Source of the DNA: Gnetum montanum
Taxonomy: Eukaryota > Streptophyta > Gnetopsida > Gnetales > Gnetaceae
Assembly (NCBI GenBank): GCA_015680685.1
Contig: MNCI01011336.1
Span: 63,877-127,876 of the forward strand
Length of the DNA: 64,000 bases
Direction of reading: 5' to 3'
This document shows, in pieces, positions 55,830-64,000 of this stretch (position 1 is the stretch's first letter; every line of letters starts with the position of its first letter). The notes beneath the pieces are model-generated. The model saw only the letters and a list, made by a program, of their open reading frames with translations. It was not told where the DNA came from and made no database searches. The translations under genes and the position numbers were made by a program.

Positions 55830-57690
55830 AAGGGGTTGTGTATCAAAACCTTCATTCCACTATTCATAACTCAGGTTCTGATACCCATGGGCACAAAGGG
55901 TTAAAAAAGAGACATAGAAACATGATAAAGATGGACATTCTGATTGTAATTGCAATCGAGGATGAGATCACAGAAGAGAAGGTAGCAAACACCATCATGG
56001 TGATGGTTCTCCTTCTTCTTCACCTTCATCATCTCCTTCACCCTCTCCTTCAATATCTAGACATGATCATAAAGAAAAAGACCATGGGAATAAAGGTAGG
56101 CAAAGTGGAAGTCATAGACAAAACAACCAGGAAAGGGGACAAGGGCACTTTAGGGAGTCATGACATAAAAGAAGGGAGAGTAGAGAACAACGTAGACATC
56201 ATAGATACCATGGGTGAGATGATCACGATGAATCCCTAATTTCTACTCAAAGTATGTTAGACATAACTGAGGCTGTTAGAATTCCAACAAGGCACTAGAA
56301 AGATAGTAGGATCAAGAGATTAGCTATGAACAATATCCCAAAATTTGAAGGGGGATACAACGTTGATCCTCAGAATCATTTACAAGAATTCCATGGTGCG
56401 TGTGCCTTACAGAACATAGAGAATGAATGAAAAAAACTTAAGTTGTTCCCACAAACATTAGTTAAATAAGTGGAAAGCTGGTACTAGTCTTTAGAATTGG
56501 AATCCATTTGTAGGTGGAGTACTATGTTAGAACTATTTAATGATAGAGAACAAACATACTCCCAAGTGTCTAACTTGCGAAAGTAAATCCAAGGTTGGAA
56601 ACAAGGAGGACATGAACCCCTGGATGCTGCCATAGGTTGATACTATGCATTGTTACATTGTTATCTTAGACATGGTTATTCGCAAAGGGATCAACTGCGT
56701 CATCTCATGGATGGGCTTAGGCATGAAAAGAGAAGAACCCTTAGGACTTATGCCCAAGGGAGACTATCCAAGCTTAGGTGCCATCAAATTCAAAGACTAT
56801 TGGAGAAAGTTGCTAAGGAAGAAGGTGAGCTATGGAAGAGAGAAAGTGCGTAAGAGTATAACTAAGATCCTTCCCTCCAGAAGAGGGGAGTAAGATTTTG
56901 TGAGGATGAAGAAGAGTCACCACTTGAAGATATGGTGAATAGGAAAACTTTGCCTATCCAAAAGATGACATCAAAAGTTTTGGCAAAGTAGACCAAATGT
57001 GGGATTCCCTAGATAATAGATTTCAAACTATTCTTAAAATAGTAGAAGAGTCTAGAGAGTAAGGTACTGATTGCAAAGAAAAGAAAAAAAAGAGAAGTTG
57101 AACATGCACGTAGTAAGGGTGAGGGCAAAGTTGTCATCATTGAAGAGGTTGTGGAGTCAGAAATAGACAATGATAGTGGATTTGAAATATGTCAATATGA
57201 CCATCCTAAGGGATGTTGCCCTATAATCTCACATCTATAAGAGTCTAGGGTGTATGCACACAACCCACAACTAAACAAACAACAAGCACCCTGAAGGTTA
57301 CCTTACCCCCAAGGTAACCCAAGATAGTTCCACCAACCCTTAATGTATTATCCAAGTGAAACTCCACCACAACTGATTGAGCAATATCAATAGTGGAAGC
57401 ACCCACAATCATGGGGAATACCACCACAAAGGCAACAATATCCTTACCAGCAACCTAACCCGTATGGATATTACATGAAACAACCAATCTCCCCACATGA
57501 CTCTACTAGTCACATCACTCCTCAACCTCACTACCAAGCTCGCAAGTATTATGGGACTCACTCTTCTAGGGATGATATTCTACAAGCATATCATCCTTCT
57601 CATCCGACTGCATCTCCTCCACCAATAGCTCCACTACGACCTGCTCTCGTGATGGAAGGTGAAATCCCTACCCATCCATAGCAACATAAC
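55830..57690 (+). pseudogene. gag of A2
   Basis: N-terminal part basic and low-complexity (His/Arg/Ser/Glu; SPSSSPSSPSPSPS at about 56010). Capsid part at 56330-56860: NNIPKFEGGYNVDPQNHLQEF, KLKLFPQTLVK, LRK-IQGWKQGGHEPLDAA, LRHLMDGL, RTLRTYAQGRLSKL. The tail (57430-57680) is Pro/His/Tyr/Ser-rich. Several stops and frame changes. Capsid protein of the element; close to B-element gag at 35.4-36.1 kb. Confidence 0.75.
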
Positions 57691-57769
57691 ACCACAAGGA
57701 CTATTAAATCTTGAGCTGAAACCATTTCCCACCAGTATGGAATACACTTTCCTTACAAATAGAAAACCA

Positions 57770-58720
57770 ATAATTATAAATGCTAAGATTTCTCCTCAAT
57801 AGAAAGAAGAACTGCTAAAGGTAATAAATAAATGGTCAGAAGGCTTCACTTGGTTATATCCCAAATTAATTGGAATATATCCTAGGATATGCCAACATAG
57901 AATTTACACTAACCCCTTCATAAAGCCTCAAAGACAACTACAAAGGTGATTGAACCCTAAGTTGATGCAAATAGTTAAGGAAGAAATCAAACAGCTTCTC
58001 AAGGCTGGGTTCATATACCCCATTGCTAATAGAAAATGCGTTAGACCCTTAGTTATTGTGCCTAAAAAGGGAGGCAAATGGAGGATGTGCATAGATTTCA
58101 GGATACTAAATATGGCAACATTCAAAGATCACTTTCCATTGTCATTTTTCGACCAAGTCTTAGACACCATCGCAGGGCATTGCTATTATAGTTTTCTAGA
58201 TGGATATAGTAGATATAGTGAAATATAAATAGCCCTAGAAGACCAAGCTAAGACTATGTTCACCAATCCTTGGGGAACATTCGCATACAAACAAATGTTG
58301 CTTGGCTTGTGCAATGCCTCTAAAGCATTTTAATGACTATTTCTAAGCATATTCCAGAAACAAATAGGAAATGGTGTTGATGTCTTTATGGATGACTTCT
58401 CCACTTATAGAGGTGACTTTGATCAAGCCTTGGACTAGTTAGAGCAAGTGTTAAAAAGATGTGTAGAAACCAATTTGAGGCTCAACTAGTAGAAAAGCCA
58501 TTTGATGGTCCAAGAGGGCATAGTACTAGGGTGCAAAATCTCACACACAAGGATAGAGGTAGACCCCGAGAAAATAAAATTTATCTAAGGAATTACCTGT
58601 TAACAGAAAACTGTCAAAGATATTTGGTCATTCCTTGGACATACTGGCTACTATAGGAGATTTATTGAGAACTTTTCAAAATTTTCCAAACCATTAGTGG
58701 AATTAATGAAAAAGGACATA
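57770..58720 (+). pseudogene. Reverse transcriptase of A2
   Basis: 57950-58228 reads EEIKQLLKAGFIYPI, VPKKGGKWRMCIDFR and FLDGYSRYSEI. After a stop the frame goes on through FTNPWGTFAY and the catalytic VFMDDFSTY (MDD at 58388-58396), LKRCVETNLRLN, and at 58620-58680 SFLGHTGYYRRFIENFSK. The catalytic pair of Asp is intact but at least six stops are present. Confidence 0.88.
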
Positions 58721-59266
58721 CCTTCCGAATGCACCAGGGAATGCAAACTAGCTTTTTAAACTCTAAAATAGAAGCTAGTAGAAACACCCATTCTACAAGC
58801 TCCTAACTGGCCCAAATCATTCCATATGATTATTGACACATCCAACTATGCCTTAGGAGCTATATTTACATAGTTAGATGACCAAAAGCATCCTTACTAC
58901 ATCCACTGTGCAAGTAGAAGTATCGCTAGTGCACAACTTAACTACACTACCATAGAGAAAGAATTAACAGCTATAGTGTTTGCACTAGAAAAGTTTAGAA
59001 ACTATGTATTGGGATATAAAGTATATATACATACAGATCATAGTGCAATAAGGTTCCTCATGAATAAGCCAATGGTAAGCTCTCGTATCATACAATGGCT
59101 TGTAATCTTACAAGAGTTTGATCTTACAATGATTGATCGTAAAGGCACCAAGAATGTAGTTGTTAATCATTTATCTCGATTGCAATGGGACAACAAAGAG
59201 GATGAGTATCCAATTTCTAATTATTTTCCTGATGAATTCCTCTTTGCTAGTGTAGTGAATAACTAA
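58721..59266 (+). pseudogene. RNase H of A2
   Basis: IDTSNYALGAIF, LNYTTIEKELTAIVFALEKFRNYVLG, TDHSAIRFLMNK, IIQWLVILQEFDLT and NHLSRLQWDN, the usual Athila RNase H string. The last 96 codons are open. Confidence 0.85.
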
Positions 59267-60490
59267 TCACCCACAGAGACAAACTAGTATAGTAGCATTC
59301 TTACCTATCTCCTCACCCAACAAATACCACAGTTTCTTCATTGAGCCAAGTACTTTATGGAAATCAATGGGAAACTTTACAAAGTGTGTCCTGATGGCTT
59401 GGTTCAATGGTGTGTTCCCAATATAGATCAACTGCAAGTTCTCTAAGACACTCATGAGGTTCCTTGTGGGGGTCATTATGCTTGGAGACGAACGTCCATC
59501 AAGATCTTGCTTGCAGGATACTATTGGCCTACATTGTTTCAGGATGTCCATCAATTTGTCCAATCTTATGAGCACTGTTAATGTGATGGGGAAATGACTG
59601 CTAAAATGAAGGGTTTTCAACAATGGATCCAACTATTAGAACCCTTCGACATTTGGAGAATTAATTTTATGAGATCAATTACACCAATGTCCAATGAAAA
59701 ATCTTATATTATTGTTGTTATTGATTACCTAACAAAAAGGGACAAAGCAGCTGCTGTTAAAGATTGTACATAATCTATAAAATTTTTTCAACAAAAAATC
59801 ATAAATAGGTTTAGTGTGCCATGTGCACTTATTTTAGATAATGGTACACACTTCACAGGTGTAACTTTTCAAAAATTAATGCAATGCTTATGGGTTGAGC
59901 ATATATTGACTATACCATACCACACCCAAGCGAACGGTCAAGTAGAAGTCACCAACAGGGAGATTACAAAGATATTGATAAGAACCATTAGTAAGTTTAG
60001 GTGAGACTAGAGCACTAAACTAAGAAATGCTCTTTGGGCATACCACTCCACATGGAAACTCCCTACAAGATACTCTCCCTATAAGTTAGTGTACAATAAA
60101 TTACTAATGCTTCCCATTCAAACTGAGTTCTGTACACTATCCATGGCATGTGACCTCAACCTTGACCTTGATCTAGCATAGAAACAATGGTTAGTAACCT
60201 TTAACTTGCTAGATGAAAATGGATTATCTGCCCTATCATCTAACGAATTACATAAGGCATTCAATAAACAACATCATGACCTAAGGATTAGGAAAGTTAA
60301 ATATCAACCAGGAGATAAGGTTCTCTACTAGAATCCCACACATGTGCCATAACGTACTAAATTTCAAACATTGTGGAAAGGACCTTATATTATTTATGAA
60401 AATTTTCCTTCAGAGGCCATGACAATATACAAACCTAAGAACCCAGATAAGAAACTTTTGGTCAATGTGCAACAAACCAAACCTTTCTAG
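59267..60490 (+). pseudogene. Integrase of A2
   Basis: A zinc-binding remnant (59440-59600), then the core with VVIDYLTK, LDNGTHF (59840) and QANGQVEVTNREI (59925-59965), so all three catalytic residues (Asp, Asp, Glu) are still present. The C-terminal part (60290-60490) has YQPGDKVL. Stops at about 59775, 60004 and 60330. Confidence 0.85.
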
Positions 60491-60575
60491 GAGCTTAGGA
60501 CAACCAGTACACATGCTACCTTTCTTGATGGACAACCCTACTCACTATTTTAGATCTCGTCCTTTCAACTTAGTT

Positions 60576-60585
60576 GTGGGGGATA
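60576..60585 (+). other. Polypurine tract of A2
   Basis: GTGGGGGATA before TGGCCA, as in A1 (1630). Confidence 0.6.
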
Positions 60586-62100
60586 TGGCCACCTATGCTA
60601 ACCATTCTAGGCCCTTAGTTCTTTTTGAATATTTGTTCTACACATTTTTATTTTACACATTTTTTTTACATTTCTTTCAAATTTTCTTATTTTTGTTTTA
60701 CACCATCATTCATGTTTTTATTGTTTCTTTGTTTACTTGATTTACTTTTATTTGTCATCTAATAAGTGCTCATGATGGTGGATTGAATTATATCATATTG
60801 ATTGCTAATGTTTGGTTTTTACCTTTGAATTATGATGCTAATATTAAGGTATGGTTCTTTTGGTAAAATAGGCAATGAGTCCACATCATCCACTCATCCA
60901 TACAACTCTATGATCTCCTTTGGGTTGAAACTGTATGATCCCCTTTTTCTAAGTAAACTTGTAAATGAATTGGTGACCAGGTGTTTTTCAAACCAAGGAA
61001 AGACTAAAAGGATGAAAAGGGTGTGACTTCAAAGGGATTCGATGCATTGGTGCTAGCCATTCTCTTGGATGCTTGGATTTTTTTCCTTGGGTTTTTCACC
61101 ATTCTAACATTGTTCAAATATCAGGAAGTTGATTGAATAAAAATAAGTCTTTGCATGGTGTGGTAATCACAAATAAACATAAAAAAAGAGAAAAAAGAGA
61201 AAAAGGTGAGAATTCAAAGCACACCCCTTAGACATAATAAAGCAATATCAGCTACAAGTGTTGGTTATGGCACTGAAAAGACACGTTACCCATGCTTGAA
61301 TGTTTCCTCTAACTAAGGCCCTTTCTCACTTCCTGCTTCTCCATCCTTGGGATGGTGGTTACTCTTTGTGGAAGAATTCTTGTTGCCTCAAGAGAATGGA
61401 TTGGCCAAGTGTATTGATGTGAGGTCACTAAATGTGGTTGGTTTGAGTCTAGATTTGGGATGAGTTCTACTCAGTTATCTTAACTATGAAATACACAAGG
61501 GGCTTTACACAACCCTATTCTTGGGATTCCATTCCATTCTCTCTTCTCNAGTAGGCTCATGCCCATTATGCCCTGACAAACCCACAAACCAAAGAGTCCG
61601 TAGGCTCTAGGAATGTCATCTGGAAGAAAGAGTTAAAAACTTGGCCACAAGAATTCACCGAAGAAAAACAATGCATCAACCCAGGATGGACTAATGATAA
61701 AATTGGCAATGATGTGGAAAATGGGAAGAAAGATGGAGAAGAGAGAATGGAATGGAATCCCAAGAANNNGCAATTGTTAAATTCTTTTCCTTAAAAATTT
61801 CCTACAATCAATCATTTCTTGTTTCTTCCCCATCCATGAAATCCATTTTATTGATGTTGCTATTGATATTTTTCATCTTTCTTGTTCCTCATGTTTTTCC
61901 ATGTTATAGCTACTGGAAGTTTGCTGTTAGTTGTGGGGGCCCTAGCACAAATTTTTCAATTTTTTCCATTTTACTAATTGCCTAACCCCTGCACCTTGGG
62001 TAGTTTCCAAAGATAAATCTCTGAACCAATTTCTTCCATAACCATAACTCATCCAATGCACTTCATATCGAGGCAAGGTATCAACTACATTGTGGATTAT
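60586..62100 (+). repeat. 3' LTR of A2 (right end uncertain)
   Basis: Same start and blocks as the A1 LTR (1638-2325, 18782 on). Contains a misoriented piece (61551-61766) between Ns. Similarity to A1 fades after about 61800. Confidence 0.5.
61551..61769 (-). other. Misoriented scaffold piece between N and NNN
   Basis: 61736-61766 is the reverse complement of 61520-61550. Reversing the piece makes the LTR read on in line with A1 (19029-19075). Bounded by N at 61550 and NNN at 61767-61769. Confidence 0.75.
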
Positions 62101-62339
62101 CTATCCTTGCTCATTTGTGAATGTGTTGTGTGTGCAGATGACGATCATACAAACAATGGACTGGGCTTGGAGGAAGCACTCAAGATGGATTGAAACTAGA
62201 GAATTCATGAAATGAGCAAGTTTGATGGCATGGTTATGGATAAACAACGAAAGGCACAATCTTGGCATTGGTGGCAACAGGCTCCATCTTCTTTCTCTCT
62301 CTCTTTTTCTCTTCAAGCTATCAAATAAAGGCTTGGATT

Positions 62340-62530
62340 TCATTTATGTACGAGTGTTTACCACAATGGTCATGAACACTAATGTTGTAATATTCTTATG
62401 GATCTGTTCACTGGGCACGTTGAGTGTATCATCCCATTCCACCATTAGTCGTCAATTAGTCAATAATCCCATAGCTTCCCAATATTTTGTAAGGAACTTC
62501 AGGATGAGTTTTCATTCAGTTGTGGTGGTA
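62340..62530 (+). mobile_element. 3' internal end of a B-family element
   Basis: Matches 22964-23097 (TTCCCAATATTTTGTAAGGAAC-like and AGGATGAGTTTTCATT blocks) and ends in a GTGGTGGTA purine tract before the LTR. The rest of the element to its left is missing or unrecognisable. Confidence 0.55.
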
Positions 62531-63544
62531 TGATGAGAGTGGTTACTCTAGCAATTATTCTAATTATTAGGGTAGTTACTCTAGCAGTTACTCTAGCAGT
62601 TATCTAATTATTAGAGTGGTTACTCTAAAGGTTACTCTAGTAGCTATTCTAATTATTAGAGTGGTTACTCTAGTGGTTACTCTCGTAGATATTCTAATTA
62701 TTAGAGTGGTTACTCTACTCGGTACTTTAGCAGTTATTCTAATTATTAGAGTGGTTATTGTATTTATTAAAGTTATGGCTCCGAAGCCTATAAATACAGT
62801 GCCCAAGCACATAATTGAAAGGAATTCTTTTAGCAGTCATGTGGAGAAACTCTTGTAGTCTGTTTGAAAGTTAGAGTATTTTCCAAGTGCCCACAATAGA
62901 AGGTCTAAGTGTGGACTGATCTTTATTCGAGCATTGTGTACCTGAGCACACCTTGTGTACGGTAATAAAGATGAGCTCTTTGATTCATCCTTGCAGCACT
63001 TGAGATTTTTTACACATTTTTTTTATTTTATTTTCTTATGCATTTATTTTATTTTATGCACTTAACATTTATGTTATTAGTGTAGCAATTCATTTTGATC
63101 AATTAAGTGAATTGTTAAATTACACTCAGTATGATCACTTCGAGCATGCATGTAACACTTGGTAACCCAATAACAATTAGCATTTGGTAATCCCAGTAGT
63201 GTTGCACTGGTTCGAGATGTGTACGACAAGTGAGAATGGATGTTGGTGTTAGGATTAGTTAGAACTTAGTTAATGAGTAGTTAAGATAAATTAGTCACTT
63301 AGTTATCTCTCTTCTCCCTTATTAGCATAGGACATAAAAATATAAAAGATATAAAAATCATATGCCTCAAGCTTACTTAACCATACAATCGTAACATACA
63401 AGTAAGTTTGGGAAGACAATGATCAACCAACCCGTCCTTGTTCCACAAGGGTGCATAAGCACTTAGTCCTTGGAATTCGACTGGATTGTGTGTGAAACAC
63501 TCGTATTCATATGGTTGAGTGTAGGGGTACCTCATGGCTCATCA
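62531..63544 (+). repeat. 3' LTR of a B-family element (62.5 kb)
   Basis: 1,014 bp, TGATGAGAG to GGCTCATCA. It has a TATA-like CCTATAAATACAG at about 62787 and the end block ATATGGTTGAGTGTAGGG, complementary to the outer end of 29320-30226. Its U3 carries a 45-bp tandem repeat (separate entry). Confidence 0.75.
62533..62765 (+). repeat. 45-bp tandem repeat in LTR U3
   Basis: TAATTATTAG recurs at 62561, 62605, 62650, 62695 and 62740, i.e. period 44-45 bp. Each unit has two or three GTTACTCTAG-type submotifs spaced about 15 bp. Long ORFs on both strands here are by-products of the repeat. Confidence 0.9.
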
Positions 63545-63657
63545 ATTGTTATTTTTTTGAAGTTTCTTCTTTAAAATTTATATTTTAAGTTATGGTTTTA
63601 GTAATGTAGGAAAAATGTGTCAACTTATTCTACATTTTACAATTGTTGTTTTTGTAG

Positions 63658-64000
63658 GCAAGTAATAGAAGCAAGTCATCATTGTAGCAGAAGTTGAAGT
63701 AGAAAGAAGGCATCAAGAGGAGGAAGCACTATAACACCATAAGGATGAGGGTTTATCCCATCCTATAGTATATAACTTTGATGCCTTGTTTGAGGATTCA
63801 TACTCTGGTGAACCTCCAGCCATCCCATCGAAGGATCTTCTAGGTACTTGTGATTTTCTGTTTTACATGTTTTGTATATTATTTTTGTTGTTTTATGTTT
63901 AGACTTTGTCATTAGTTTTTGATTTCTTACTATCCTTGTCAGAGCTCCAAAGCCTCAAGCTGATGCTTCCACCTCCACCTTCCACATGCAACCATGGGTG
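63658..64000 (+). pseudogene. Probable continuation of T2 opposite-strand gene (exons 6 and 7)
   Basis: 63658-63843 (186 nt) is flanked by TTTGTAG and GTACTT. With two leading bases it reads VIIVAEVEVERRHQEEEAL and FDALFEDSYSGEPP, broken only by three TAA/TAG. It ends in phase 1, as T1 exon 6 does. A second exon-like frame starts at 63943 after CCTTGTCAG (ELQSLKLMLPPPP) in matching phase and runs off the window. It resumes where the A2/B insertions end. Sequence similarity to T1 exons is weak, so this rests on phase and position. Confidence 0.4.

Larger units (their letters stand above)
55451..62100 (+). mobile_element. Athila-type Ty3/gypsy element A2
   Basis: Order on the plus strand: gag (55.83-57.0 kb), Pro/Tyr-rich tail (57.1-57.69 kb), RT (57.9-58.7 kb), RNase H (58.75-59.26 kb), integrase (59.3-60.48 kb), polypurine tract, LTR start. 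RT carries MDDF, the form usual in the Athila lineage. No 5' LTR or protease was recognised. Borders are approximate: the left one is where the T2 opposite-strand gene ends, and the right one is not fixed because of an assembly join at 61.55-61.77 kb. Confidence 0.75.

Noticed and set aside
62600-62858. Overlapping ORFs on both strands with 15-residue repeats
   Set aside because: By-product of the 45-bp tandem repeat, whose length is a multiple of three; no start context or family signature.

Overview
The window looks like intergenic DNA from a large, repeat-rich seed-plant nuclear genome, most likely a gymnosperm (conifer-like; inference). The evidence is AT-rich sequence, nested and mostly decayed LTR retrotransposons of the Ty3/gypsy Athila and Tat lineages, a Ty1/copia-type gag scrap, and one broken thaumatin-like (PR-5) gene. 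No intact protein-coding gene, tRNA, rRNA or CRISPR array was seen.

Layout. (1) 1-2325 and from 18782: 3' part of an Athila-type element (A1). It is split by a Tat-type element (T1, 2326-18776) with a 5-bp target duplication GTTAT. T1 has two ~1.46-kb LTRs, gag, protease, reverse transcriptase (RT), two RNase H domains and integrase. Between protease and RT it carries a nine-exon gene on the opposite strand. (2) 20.0-25.3 kb: 5'-truncated, internally duplicated element of a family called B here. (3) 25.9-26.7 kb: copia-type gag scrap. (4) 28.2-38.5 kb, minus strand: an old B element split by a younger B element (29320-37256) that has both LTRs, a tRNA-Asp-type primer site, a polypurine tract, gag and a second ORF, but no polymerase. 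(5) 39.4-41.3 kb: CpG-containing island with a thaumatin-like pseudogene, the only host-type gene. (6) 44.5-55.5 kb, minus strand: second Tat-type element (T2), with integrase to RT at 45.5-48.96 kb, a ~190-bp-period repeat array at 49.6-52.25 kb, and a homologue of the same opposite-strand gene from 52.3 kb. (7) 55.5-62 kb: Athila-type element A2, followed by the 3' end and LTR of a B element (62.3-63.5 kb). Exon-like sequence that may continue the T2 opposite-strand gene resumes at 63.66 kb.

Most notable: the T1 opposite-strand gene can be spliced on paper into nine exons with GT/AG borders and compatible phases at every junction, giving 1,056 codons including the stop. Its internal stops are all of the kind C-to-T decay makes. 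T2 holds a recognisable homologue in the mirrored position with matching exon phases, so the gene looks like a lineage component of these Tat elements rather than a single capture. It is antisense to the element, so element-genomic RNA would not splice its introns out. No known protein family was recognised for it. Three places beside N characters are sequence joins that look like assembly artefacts.
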